NCBI RefSeq assembly: GCF_927798115.1
Contig: NZ_CAKMMG010000006.1
Location: 186,001 to 250,000 of the forward strand
Length of the DNA: 64,000 nucleotides
Direction: 5' to 3'
Source of the DNA: Paenibacillus auburnensis
GTDB lineage: Bacteria; Bacillota; Bacilli; Paenibacillales; Paenibacillaceae
How positions within the stretch are numbered: position 1 is the first letter of the stretch; the number at the start of each line of letters is the position of its first letter. A program made the translations under genes and the position numbers. Under the pieces are notes generated by a model. That model saw only the letters and a list, made by a program, of their open reading frames with translations, did not search any database and was not told the origin of the DNA. Below, piece by piece: positions 16,337 to 23,596 of the stretch.

Positions 16337-16789
16337 TTACACAATAGACAAATTAGCCTGTGATCTCAGCGGCTTCAGCCCAGCCGTGTGCTCACGAACC
16401 CGCCGTAGTTGAGCTTTCAGCGCTGGCAGGCTCTTGCCGAGAATTGTGCCGATTTCGGGCAGCGGTAGCAGCAGTCCATACCATAGCGCTTTTACGAGCT
16501 GATCGTCCCAGGACAACTCTTTTGAGGTGCGCAGATTCCGGCTCTTTGCGGATTTTGTACATTGCAGGATGCACTCCCGGTAGGCTTCTACCGAAAAGTC
16601 GGCTGCTTTGAGCTTTCCTTTGCAATACAGCACATATAGCTTGTTGAAGGTTCCGGCCGTCACCCGCTCAGCTTCACTGCCCTTCCCGAGCAGAATGGAG
16701 CTGAGCGCAAGGACACCTCCGCTGTACTCCCGGATATATTGCTCAAATCCGGCGGCAGCGGCCGGCTGCGGGGATAAAAGGTCAGGCAT
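16337..16789 (-). CDS. divergent ECF sigma factor-like protein under a c-di-AMP riboswitch
   Basis: The 150-residue protein matches the general ECF layout. A region-2-like part is YSGGVLALSSILLGKGSEAE followed by FNKLYVLY. A short linker comes next, and then a region-4-like helix-turn-helix, LPLPEIGTILGKSLPALKAQ followed by LRRVREH. It is short and departs from the consensus in region 2.2, so it may be a degenerate or specialised sigma or an adaptor. AGGAAGGA precedes the ATG at 16789. Upstream on the same strand are a terminator (16841-16876), a ydaO-class aptamer (16939-17087) and a promoter, so high c-di-AMP should switch it off. The family assignment is by eye. Confidence 0.6.
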   Translation of the reverse strand: MPDLLSPQPAAAAGFEQYIREYSGGVLALSSILLGKGSEAERVTAGTFNKLYVLYCKGKLKAADFSVEAYRECILQCTKSAKSRNLRTSKELSWDDQLVKALWYGLLLPLPEIGTILGKSLPALKAQLRRVREHTAGLKPLRSQANLSIV

Positions 16790-16840
16790 GTCAGCACGTT
16801 CCTTCCTGGATTAAGAGATGGATTAAGGTATAGCGGTGCG

Positions 16841-16876
16841 CAAAAAACCGCAGGCAGAGGAGAACCTCTGCTGCGG
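16841..16876 (-). terminator. riboswitch expression-platform terminator
   Basis: Read on the minus strand, CCGCAGCAGAGG pairs with CCTCTGCCTGCGG (one bulge) and is followed by six T. It sits between the c-di-AMP aptamer and the ECF-like gene, as expected for an OFF switch. Confidence 0.85.
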
Positions 16877-16938
16877 TCTGGATACAGGCTGAAACAGGCC
16901 TGACGCCAAAACGTGGCGGATCAAGGGGCTCTCTCTAT

Positions 16939-17087
16939 ACGCTTACGAGGTTAGCTGCAGGATTCGGGCGGTGAGAGTCGCCCTACCTGGTAAGAATGCG
17001 GGAGCCGCAGTCTCCTCAGGATTCACCCCATGGCCGTATCAGCCGGATGGTTCCCCCGTTTCCCGCTGGGCGGGAATTCAGCGTTCG
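16939..17087 (-). ncRNA. c-di-AMP riboswitch (ydaO/yuaA class), minus-strand copy
   Basis: The reverse complement carries the conserved blocks of the ydaO/yuaA leader in order: GGGGGAACC, GGGGTGAATCC, GGTAGGGCGACTCTC, GCCCGAATCC, and CAGCTAACCTCGTAAGCG at the 3' end pairing with the 5' ACGCT. This class binds c-di-AMP and usually turns genes off through a downstream terminator. One is present here (16841-16876). It is the mirror partner of the plus-strand copy at 17526-17710. Confidence 0.93.
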
Positions 17088-17121
17088 AATATCATCATTT
17101 TTGCGAATCGATTCAACACGA

Positions 17122-17151
17122 ATCATACTCTTTCCGGCATGTCTTTGTAAA
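17122..17151 (-). promoter_or_regulatory. promoter of the minus-strand riboswitch
   Basis: Read on the minus strand, TTTACA (17151-17146), an 18-bp spacer and TATGAT (17127-17122) lie about 35 bp before the aptamer. The hexamers and spacing are identical to the plus-strand copy. Confidence 0.75.
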
Positions 17152-17465
17152 AAAGCAAAGGGATTCTCTAATTGCGGATTAGCAGGGAATTGCGGCGGGA
17201 ACAAGGCTGCGCTAGTCGAAAAGACTATTTATCAGCGATTATCAGGTCATTTTCTCGCTCAGGCGTCATCTTTTGATTTTTACTGGAAAAAAGCAAGGAA
17301 TGCTGTAAATCCCGCGGAAGATACACGGACCGGCATTCTTTATCTGTTTTTGCTAACCCCTCAGAAAAGCGGGGAAATAAGAGGATTAGGGAGAATAAGG
17401 CTTAAGTAAGCGTTATCTGGCCGGTAATCATCCCTTTTAATGCATTATTTTGGCGCTATTAGGGT

Positions 17466-17495
17466 TTTACAAGCGATCATCACAGAAGGTATGAT
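17466..17495 (+). promoter_or_regulatory. promoter of the plus-strand riboswitch
   Basis: TTTACA (17466-17471), an 18-bp spacer and TATGAT (17490-17495) lie about 30 bp before the aptamer. The 315 bp between the two divergent promoters holds no gene that I can support. Confidence 0.75.
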
Positions 17496-17525
17496 TACAT
17501 CTGTTTAAGCGCAATTGAATAAGTA

Positions 17526-17710
17526 ATCCGCTTAATCTCCGTTTACGGAGAGCGGGGGAACCAAACAACCGGAGGCCGATCGTGAGAGGCGGAGCCGGTT
17601 ATGGGGTGAATCCTGGAAAACTGCGAGAGCTGATAAAAGTCTCGTATGGATAACAGGTAGGGCGACTCTCAACGCCCGAATCCGGCAGCTAACCTCGTAA
17701 GCGTAGTGTA
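17526..17710 (+). ncRNA. c-di-AMP riboswitch (ydaO/yuaA class), plus-strand copy
   Basis: All conserved blocks of the class are present in order: CCGCTTAATCTCC, GCGGGGGAACC, TGGGGTGAATCCTGG, GGTAGGGCGACTCTC, GCCCGAATCCGGCAGC and TAACCTCGTAAGCG. The 5' CGCTTA pairs with the 3' TAAGCG to close P1. A terminator follows at 17743-17771, then the ribosome-binding site of the gene at 17830. An OFF response to c-di-AMP is expected from known members. Confidence 0.95.
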
Positions 17711-17742
17711 GAGAGGATAGGCGCATTGTGACCGATTATTGG

Positions 17743-17771
17743 ACCACAAAGGGAATCCTTTGTGGTTTTTT
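17743..17771 (+). terminator. riboswitch expression-platform terminator
   Basis: ACCACAAAGG-GAAT-CCTTTGTGGT is a perfect stem followed by six T, located 33 bp after the aptamer. Confidence 0.92.
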
Positions 17772-17829
17772 GCTGCGTTCGTATAGATGAATGCCGGCTA
17801 TAACGCGGAACAGGAGGGGGGAGACATAG

Positions 17830-18240
17830 ATGGACAGCCAGGAGGATTATGTGCTCATTAGCGCTCCGACGAAGGCAGGGGAACAGTTTGTTAGAATGCT
17901 CCAAATAAAAGGCTGCCGGATAGCAGGGCTTGCCAACAATCCGGCTGAGCACGCGCGGCTCCGGGAGCTGGGGGTTGAGGTTATTTTTGAGGTGGATACC
18001 CGGCATTTGAACACTTGGCTCAGGCCGCCGTTTGCCGTAGGCAGAATTTATCTATTCGAGAGCAGTGTGGCATTATGCTGCCGTTATGTGCAGATGTGCC
18101 GGACGTGGACCACGAAGCCGATCTTTGTCATTACCACCTCCATGAATCCGAGATTGGTATACAAAGGGCTTGGGGCGGACCATGTCATTTATACCCATAG
18201 CGGGAATGTGGGTCATCTGGCAGCAGAGTGCGAATATTGA
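17830..18240 (+). CDS. small Rossmann-like protein (RCK_N/TrkA-N resemblance) under a c-di-AMP riboswitch
   Basis: The 136-residue soluble protein alternates strands and helices as in a Rossmann fold. It has an N-terminal strand with an unusual loop (VLISAPTKAGEQFVRML), then NPAEHARLRELGVEVIFEVD, a middle strand YLFESSVALCCRYVQMCR and a C-terminal PIFVITTSMNPRLVYKGLGA followed by DHVIY. Those last segments resemble RCK_N domains of K+ channel and transporter regulators, although the classical GxGxxG is replaced. AGGAGGGGGG precedes the ATG at 17830. Control by a c-di-AMP riboswitch fits a potassium or osmotic role, but that is inference; no characterised family was recognised. Confidence 0.65.
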   Translation: MDSQEDYVLISAPTKAGEQFVRMLQIKGCRIAGLANNPAEHARLRELGVEVIFEVDTRHLNTWLRPPFAVGRIYLFESSVALCCRYVQMCRTWTTKPIFVITTSMNPRLVYKGLGADHVIYTHSGNVGHLAAECEY

Positions 18241-18269
18241 ACCAGAAAGTTATAGGTTTATAGGGGGAT

Positions 18270-18308
18270 AAAAAACGCCGGTGACCCTAAGCAGGTGACC
18301 GGCGTTTT
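18270..18308. terminator. bidirectional terminator
   Basis: AAAACGCCGGT pairs with ACCGGCGTTTT between the convergent Rossmann-like and VOC genes. The inner ACC/GGT extends the stem. Confidence 0.85.
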
Positions 18309-18312
18309 CATA

Positions 18313-18714
18313 TTAGCGTTTCGGCATTTTGCTCTCATCCATGTACAGTAGGTTCCAGCGGTGACCGTCCAGGTCGGCAAAGCCGGCGCCGTACATCCAG
18401 CCGTCCACTTCACTCGGCTTGCCAAAGATACTTCCTCCGGCAAACTCTACCTTTTGAATAAAGGCATCTACTTCTTCTCTGCTGTTAGCACCAATGGAAA
18501 AGATGACTTCTGCGCTATGGGAAGTATCAGCGATTTTTGAACCTGTGAATTTCTCAAACGCCGCATCCGGGAACAGCAGAATCGTCGTTTGCCCTATGGC
18601 AAGCTTGGATCTCTCGTTACCGACGCTCACCGCATGGAATCCAATCTCGTTGAAAAAGGCAGTTGACCTCTCAACATCTTTAACCGGCAGGTTAATCCAG
18701 ATTTCCTGTGACAT
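18313..18714 (-). CDS. VOC (glyoxalase/bleomycin resistance) family protein
   Basis: This 133-residue protein has the two beta-alpha-beta-beta-beta modules of the vicinal oxygen chelate fold. The opening INLPVKDVERSTAFFNEIGF and the closing GFADLDGHRWNLLYMD are typical of the family. Activity cannot be assigned: members include dioxygenases, glyoxalases and binding proteins. AGGAGG precedes the ATG at 18714. It is convergent with the riboswitch-controlled gene. Confidence 0.85.
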   Translation of the reverse strand: MSQEIWINLPVKDVERSTAFFNEIGFHAVSVGNERSKLAIGQTTILLFPDAAFEKFTGSKIADTSHSAEVIFSIGANSREEVDAFIQKVEFAGGSIFGKPSEVDGWMYGAGFADLDGHRWNLLYMDESKMPKR

Positions 18715-18744
18715 GGCTGTAGCCTCCTGGAATCATTCATGAAT

Positions 18745-18984
18745 TTATTTCGCTGCAGCAATAAGTTCCTTAAGCTCAGGAAGGTTGAAGCCTTTGACGG
18801 CATATTCTCCCGATACAGTGACAGGTACGCCCATGAAGCCGAGCTTCTCTACTTCCTCCTGATAGACTGTACTGGTCATAACATCGCGTACCTCGAACGG
18901 AATGCCTTGTTCTGTGAGCAGCTGTTTTACCTGATTGCAGTCGCTGCAGCCGGATGTAGAGTAGACAATTACAGACTGGCTCAT
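18745..18984 (-). CDS. glutaredoxin-like thiol-disulfide protein
   Basis: The 79-residue glutaredoxin fold carries a CxxC active site, GCSDC, near residue 13, and a cis-proline in MGVPVTV. The length and GxNLPEL segment fit NrdH/YruB-like glutaredoxins. Its start overlaps the stop of the upstream brxC by 4 bp, so the two are translationally coupled and probably act in the same thiol-redox pathway. Confidence 0.88.
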   Translation of the reverse strand: MSQSVIVYSTSGCSDCNQVKQLLTEQGIPFEVRDVMTSTVYQEEVEKLGFMGVPVTVSGEYAVKGFNLPELKELIAAAK

Positions 18985-19307
18985 TTGCTTACTGCCTCCT
19001 TGATGGCATCGCGAGTGATTTTCCAGTGGGAGGTATTCCAGCGGACTTCGCCGTCTTCAAGCAGGAAAATTTGCGGAGATTCGTGTTTGATGCCGAATTC
19101 TTCAGCAATCTGGTTCGAGACCGGACGGTCTTCAATCACATGGACAATGGCTGCCGGCGTATCGGAGCTCTGTGCAAAGGCCAGAAACTCTTCGTTGGCT
19201 TTGGCGCTGATGGGGCAGGTTGTGCTGTGCTTGAAAAGCAGTTTCTTGCCGGGTTGCCCGACATATTGGTGCAGTTCATCCAGAGTATGGAGTTGTTGAA
19301 TAGACAT
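18981..19307 (-). CDS. brxC: monothiol bacilliredoxin BrxC (YtxJ)
   Basis: This 108-residue thioredoxin-fold protein has the single-cysteine motif STTCPISAKAN near residue 30, characteristic of YtxJ. YtxJ/BrxC proteins act on bacillithiolated proteins, implying that the host makes bacillithiol. The ESPQIFLLEDGEVRWNTSHW segment matches the family C-terminal half. AGGAGGGTGATTTACCG precedes the ATG at 19307. It forms an operon with the glutaredoxin-like gene. Confidence 0.9.
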   Translation of the reverse strand: MSIQQLHTLDELHQYVGQPGKKLLFKHSTTCPISAKANEEFLAFAQSSDTPAAIVHVIEDRPVSNQIAEEFGIKHESPQIFLLEDGEVRWNTSHWKITRDAIKEAVSK

Positions 19308-19400
19308 CGGTAAATCACCCTCCTGGGATTCTATATTTTTGTAATTAAGATTGTAGCATAGTTCAAAATTAAAGCAAAAGATACGGCGGAAATAAAAGCC

Positions 19401-19432
19401 TTGACCCTGACACTGGTGTCAGGGTTTATACT
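19401..19432 (+). promoter_or_regulatory. MerR-type promoter with operator in a 20-bp spacer
   Basis: TTGACC (19401-19406) and TATACT (19427-19432) are 20 bp apart, longer than normal. The spacer region contains a near-perfect dyad with arms CCCTGACAC and GTGTCAGGG around a central TG. This is the classic architecture of promoters activated by MerR proteins that untwist the spacer. It drives the MerR gene at 19472 and the thioredoxin gene behind it. Confidence 0.85.
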
Positions 19433-19471
19433 GGAGGCAGACCATTTCTCATGAACCCCGGGGAGAATGCC

Positions 19472-19870
19472 ATGAAAATAGGTGAACTTGCAGCGCGGAC
19501 AGGTGTCAGTGTCCGTTCCCTGCGATATTATGAGCGTCAAGGATTGCTTACACCGCTCCGGGAGGCCAACGGCTACCGTGAGTATTCGCCGCTGGCCGTC
19601 GAAACGGTAGAGACGATTAAGCTGTATTTGAATCTGGGGCTGTCGACAGAGGAGATTGCCGGATTTCTGCATTGTGTACTGAAGAATAAAGAGGCCTTCT
19701 GTGCAGAGGTGATGCCGCTCTACCGCAGCAAGCTGGAGGAGATTGAGCGCCAGATTGTAGAACTGAGCCAGATCAGGCTTAATCTCCAGCAGCGGATGGC
19801 TGCAATGCAGCAGGAGCAGATGGAGAGCGGGACTACTGAGCGCGGAACTGCTGAATTGGAAAATAGTTAA
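19472..19870 (+). CDS. MerR family transcriptional regulator
   Basis: The 132-residue protein has an N-terminal MerR winged helix (MKIGELAARTGVSVRSLRYY, then ERQGLLTP and YREYSP) and a C-terminal antiparallel coiled coil. Effector-binding cysteines are few: one in FLHCVL and one in AFCAEV, which could sense thiol or metal stress. The ATG at 19472 has GGGGAGA upstream; an ATG at 19451 is in frame but lacks a ribosome-binding site. It probably regulates its own promoter and the adjacent thioredoxin. Confidence 0.9.
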   Translation: MKIGELAARTGVSVRSLRYYERQGLLTPLREANGYREYSPLAVETVETIKLYLNLGLSTEEIAGFLHCVLKNKEAFCAEVMPLYRSKLEEIERQIVELSQIRLNLQQRMAAMQQEQMESGTTERGTAELENS

Positions 19871-19904
19871 GCGTACGGTCATAGAGTCACGGGAGGGAAG
19901 AATA

Positions 19905-20243
19905 ATGGCAATTATGAATGTGGAGCATGCGGAAACCCTGCGGGCGGAATTAAACCGCAGCGGAACGGTGCTGGTTGATTATGGTGCGCCAAGGTGCGGG
20001 CCCTGCAGAACGCTGCTGCCGATTCTGGAGGAACTGGATGATGAGTATGACAGCGTGTCTATCGTTAAGGTGAACTGTGATGAGCTGCCTGAGTTGGCGT
20101 CAGAGGCTGGCGTCATGGGCCTGCCTACTGTGGTCGTGTACAGCGGAGGACAGCCGGTGGAGAAGCTGGTCGGTCTGCGTCCGAAATCCGTCTATCAAGG
20201 CGTATTGCGAAAGTATGCCGCGGTGAGCAGCAGTACCAGTTAA
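19905..20243 (+). CDS. thioredoxin family protein with RCGPC active site
   Basis: This 112-residue thioredoxin fold has the active site at about residues 30-34 reading RCGPC, where canonical thioredoxin has WCGPC. A cis-proline is present in MGLPTVVVYSGG. The dithiol is intact, so it should still be redox active; loss of the tryptophan may change partner choice. GGGAGGGAAGA precedes the ATG at 19905. It lies 34 bp after the MerR gene and shares its promoter. Confidence 0.9.
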   Translation: MAIMNVEHAETLRAELNRSGTVLVDYGAPRCGPCRTLLPILEELDDEYDSVSIVKVNCDELPELASEAGVMGLPTVVVYSGGQPVEKLVGLRPKSVYQGVLRKYAAVSSSTS

Positions 20244-20250
20244 CGCATAG

Positions 20251-20293
20251 AGGCGGGAAGCAGCATGCCAGGCATGCGCTTCCCGCCTTTTTT
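20251..20293 (+). terminator. terminator of the MerR-thioredoxin operon
   Basis: AGGCGGGAAGC pairs with GCTTCCCGCCT, closing over a loop that contains GCATGC repeats, and a run of T follows. Confidence 0.88.
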
Positions 20294-20339
20294 ACATATC
20301 AGAAAGTAGCTATTTGGGGTTTACAAGAGTTATAAGGGC

Positions 20340-21263
20340 TTATTGTTCATTCGGCACTGCTGTAGGCCGTTCGGCAAAAGCGGCCGGAACCGGGACAACC
20401 TCGTTCTGGTGCAGGGCATCCAGTATCTCATCTCTGAGACTGCCGGTAAATGCGCTCCAGGCCTTTTTGCCGACGCCAAGCTCATCGCGTCCAATGGACT
20501 GCAGGGTGTCCAGCCAGACCCGCTTGTCATTAATTACTCCCAGCTGCTCCTGAATGTTCTTATAGATTTCTTCATGCGCATGAAATTTCTGATTAAGTGC
20601 AAAACTTGCGGCGCTCGCGGTATACCGCAGCTCCTTAGCCGATATTCTTAGCTCATGCAGGGCTTCGAAGGCGGCCTTGGACTCCGCTTCAGGATCTTTA
20701 AACAACGTTTTGCAGGCCTTTTTCTTCTGTTCGAAGGCTACCTCCAGCTCACGCATGACGACGTTTGCGTCCCGTTTGGCGATCAGGGCTTCCAGGGGTC
20801 CGGCGAGAAAGGCCGTCCAGAGCCTGTCCAATTCCTTGCCGGTCAGCTGAGCAAGCCCGCTTTCCAGCTTCTTGCGGTGCTCCTTCCGCTTCTCCTTCTG
20901 ATGCTTAATGACGGCCTTCAGCAGCTCCGCTGTCTTGGCATCGCCGTCTTCCTTCGCCAGTTTGCGCCGCTCTTTGAAGGAATTAATCAGTACATCTGCA
21001 TCCCTTACCTTGCCGAGCATCTTCTGGGCTTGTTTAAAAGTGCTATATAGCTCTGCGGTGGAGGAATGATCGGGATCAAGAATCGACAGCAGTGTCAGCA
21101 GCTTGCGGCTGTTTACCCTTGCCTGATGAATATCCTCATCTCCGAAATCCTTCAGCGCGTCCTTGCTGTAATCACGGAAATTGACATAGAGCTTAATCAT
21201 CGCCTGTTCCCATTGACGGGTCTTGTTGGTTTGCTTGTCCTTCGTTAGCTGTTCGACGGTCAT
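20340..21263 (-). CDS. CHAD domain-containing protein
   Basis: This 307-residue, all-helical, highly basic protein has the two repeated CHAD signatures: HQARVNSRKLLTLLSIL near residue 46 and HELRISAKELRYTASA near residue 210. CHAD domains bind inorganic polyphosphate through such conserved His, Arg and Lys residues. No CYTH domain is fused, so it is a stand-alone CHAD protein. A role with polyphosphate granules is the best inference. The middle of the protein is Lys/Glu-rich and likely coiled coil. Confidence 0.9.
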   Translation of the reverse strand: MTVEQLTKDKQTNKTRQWEQAMIKLYVNFRDYSKDALKDFGDEDIHQARVNSRKLLTLLSILDPDHSSTAELYSTFKQAQKMLGKVRDADVLINSFKERRKLAKEDGDAKTAELLKAVIKHQKEKRKEHRKKLESGLAQLTGKELDRLWTAFLAGPLEALIAKRDANVVMRELEVAFEQKKKACKTLFKDPEAESKAAFEALHELRISAKELRYTASAASFALNQKFHAHEEIYKNIQEQLGVINDKRVWLDTLQSIGRDELGVGKKAWSAFTGSLRDEILDALHQNEVVPVPAAFAERPTAVPNEQ

Positions 21264-21516
21264 GCGGCATCACTCCTAAAGGTTGTGTGTGTATTGCATG
21301 AACTTCAGCACATTCTGTCTAGCACGGGGAGTATCTTCTTTAGTATAAGGATAACGCTTGGATGAAGCGATTTCAAATGCTTTAGGTGTCCTTGCCTTCG
21401 CGCCGGGAGGGGAATGGGTTACAATAGGAGCAGTATATATTTCACGGAAATGAAGAGCGGGCTGCCGGGTAGGCGGACAGTCCATTATTCATCTTAGAGG
21501 AAGAGGGTAATCATCA

Positions 21517-22434
21517 GTGGTTTCTCATGAGGGCTTGGGGCTATTAAGTAGACTCTTTGACGGGCAGGAGCAGAGAACGGCCAGCGTTCTTCCTGCGGAA
21601 ATGGCAGTTTTTGAGCATTTTGCCGGAGAACAGCTGGGCGCGGAAGCGGAGGATATGCTAATTCCGTTCGCTTATGAAGAGACGCTGTGCCGGGACATCG
21701 GAGCGGGAGCGGTTCCTCCGTCTCTGCATCTTTGGAGTCATCCCGGAGGGGTTGCGCTGGGTCTGCGGGACAGCAAGCTGCCTCTGGCCGCTGCAGCGAT
21801 GGCGGAGCTTGAAGGGGCGGGAATCCGCACGGCAGTCCGGCACTCCGGCGGTGCAGCCGTGCCGCTTGACGCGGGGATTGTCAATGTATCCCTGATTCTT
21901 CCGAAAGCTCCGGGCAAGCTGGACTTTCACGATGATTTCCGGCTGCTGGCTTCGCTGATTGCCGAAGCTGCAGCCGTAAGCCATCCGCAGGCCGCGGCAA
22001 GGATCAGGGCCGGAGAAATCGCCGGCTCGTACTGCCCGGGCGATTTCGATCTGGCGATCGGCGGCCGCAAGTTCTGCGGCATTGCCCAGCGCAGGCAGAG
22101 CAGCGCGTACTTCGTGCACGCGTTTGTGGTCGTCTCCGGCTCCGGACAGGAGCGCGGGGAGCTGATCCGCGGATTCTATGAGACTGCGTCCGGAGGGGAC
22201 GAGTCTCTGGTCTATCCGCGGGTCCGCCCGGAGACGATTGCCGCGCTTGGCGAGCTTGGCGGGCCGGATGCAGCGGCGGTGTTTGCTGCAGGCATCCGGC
22301 AGGCGGCCGCCAGCCGGGGTGTGCAGCTGACCTCCGCCGCGCAGCTGCGGCAGGAGACGGGGTATGATCTCCAGTACAGCGATCACCGTGTGCTGGAGGC
22401 GGCGGAGATCCTGCGGGAGCGGTACGCCCGCTGA
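21517..22434 (+). CDS. lipL: octanoyl-[GcvH]:protein N-octanoyltransferase (LipL)
   Basis: LipL moves octanoyl groups from the GcvH protein to E2 subunits during lipoate assembly. The 305-residue protein has the BPL/LplA fold with RHSGGAAVPLDAGIVNVSL and the motif GSYCPGDFDLAIGGRKFCGI, whose first cysteine corresponds to the LipL nucleophile. This placement distinguishes it from LipM. The start is GTG at 21517 after GAAGAGGG. It appears monocistronic. Confidence 0.88.
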   Translation: MVSHEGLGLLSRLFDGQEQRTASVLPAEMAVFEHFAGEQLGAEAEDMLIPFAYEETLCRDIGAGAVPPSLHLWSHPGGVALGLRDSKLPLAAAAMAELEGAGIRTAVRHSGGAAVPLDAGIVNVSLILPKAPGKLDFHDDFRLLASLIAEAAAVSHPQAAARIRAGEIAGSYCPGDFDLAIGGRKFCGIAQRRQSSAYFVHAFVVVSGSGQERGELIRGFYETASGGDESLVYPRVRPETIAALGELGGPDAAAVFAAGIRQAAASRGVQLTSAAQLRQETGYDLQYSDHRVLEAAEILRERYAR

Positions 22435-22515
22435 ATGAGCTTGTAGCATTAAGCTATAGATCCATAAACCTTGATGAGTTAGGCACGATTGTGCCCTAAG
22501 CAAATAAGCGCAACG

Positions 22516-22560
22516 AGAAGAGCAGTGATTCTCCCGTGACGGGAGGATCACTGCTCTTCT
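22516..22560. terminator. bidirectional terminator-like hairpin
   Basis: AGAAGAGCAGTGAT pairs with ATCACTGCTCTTCT, with an inner CCCGT-GA-CGGG. It lies between convergent lipL and the amidase gene. Confidence 0.75.
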
Positions 22561-22621
22561 TCTGCCAGGCCTAGCCGCTTAGTCCGAACATTTTCACTTG
22601 CTGATAACAGCAGCTTCTTGG

Positions 22622-23401
22622 CTACAAGTACAGCTCAGGCCGCCGGTCAGTGAAGATAGGAATCTGCTGGCGCACTTCGCGGACCTTTTGCAGATCAATG
22701 CTTCCGCTCAGAATCATCTCGCTCTCTGCAGCTTCACCTATTACGTCCCCCCAAGGATCAATAATCATCGAATGTCCGGCAAAGACGTTCGCCGGATCGG
22801 CTCCGGCACGGTTGCAGGCGATCACGTAGCATTGATTCTCGATCGCCCGGCTGATCAGCAGGGCACGCCAGTGGGAAAGCCGCGGCATCGGCCATTCGGC
22901 ACTGACGAATAGCACCTCGGCACCAAGCGCTGTGTGGGCGCGGACCCATTCCGGAAAGCGGATATCGTAGCAGATCAGCCCGGCACATAAAGCCCCGTCC
23001 AGGGTGAACAGCCCCTTGGCTTCCCCCGGCTGCAGATACAGATGTTCATCCATCAGCCGGAACAGATGCAGCTTGCTGTATTCGCCGGCCAGCCCGCCTT
23101 CACGGTTGAAGACGAACATGCTGTTGGTAATCCCGGCAGGCTGCTTGCTGGCAACAGAACCGGCCACAATGTTGATGCTGTATTCCCGCGCGAGTGCAGA
23201 GATCATGGCCTTTGTCTGTGCGCCGTGAGGATCAGCAATCTGTTCCAGCCGGGTCAAATCGTACCCGGTCGTCCATAGCTCAGGCAGGATGAGGCAATCG
23301 GGCTTAGCTGCGGCAGCCCTGCGGATAAGCTGTTCCGCCGCAGCATAATTTGCCCCGGGATTGCCAAATGCTATATCGAGCTGAATCAGGGATATTTTCA
23401 T
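22622..23401 (-). CDS. carbon-nitrogen hydrolase (nitrilase superfamily amidase)
   Basis: This 259-residue nitrilase-fold enzyme has the full catalytic triad: Glu in ILPELWTTGYD, Lys in YSKLHLFRLMDE and Cys in AGLICYDIRFPEW. The sequence is closest to omega-amidase/2-oxoglutaramate amidase members such as MtnU/YafV. These act in methionine salvage alongside an aminotransferase like the one encoded at 26989-28182. The two are not adjacent, so that link is inference. The ATG at 23401 follows AAGGAGGC. Confidence 0.87.
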   Translation of the reverse strand: MKISLIQLDIAFGNPGANYAAAEQLIRRAAAAKPDCLILPELWTTGYDLTRLEQIADPHGAQTKAMISALAREYSINIVAGSVASKQPAGITNSMFVFNREGGLAGEYSKLHLFRLMDEHLYLQPGEAKGLFTLDGALCAGLICYDIRFPEWVRAHTALGAEVLFVSAEWPMPRLSHWRALLISRAIENQCYVIACNRAGADPANVFAGHSMIIDPWGDVIGEAAESEMILSGSIDLQKVREVRQQIPIFTDRRPELYL

Positions 23402-23492
23402 GCGTCAGCCTCCTTTATAGTATGAAATTATAGTGTAATCTGCCGGTAAAGCAATCCGAAGGAGGCACTAAAAAGGAATATAAAACAAATGG

Positions 23493-23521
23493 TTGACGGG
23501 TCAATTAAATTGGAGTAAACT
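23493..23521 (+). promoter_or_regulatory. promoter of the MarR-nitroreductase-monooxygenase operon
   Basis: TTGACG (23493-23498), a 17-bp spacer and TAAACT (23516-23521) lie 75 bp before the MarR gene. Confidence 0.6.
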
Positions 23522-23596
23522 AATTTTCGTCAAGAAGATTTTGCACAATCTATTTATTTAATCATTAAAGCTCACTACATTTTAAGGAGGTTAACA

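Noticed and set aside
16996..17409. 137-codon frame between the two riboswitches
   Set aside because: It starts inside the minus-strand aptamer, has no ribosome-binding site, and crosses the opposing promoter.
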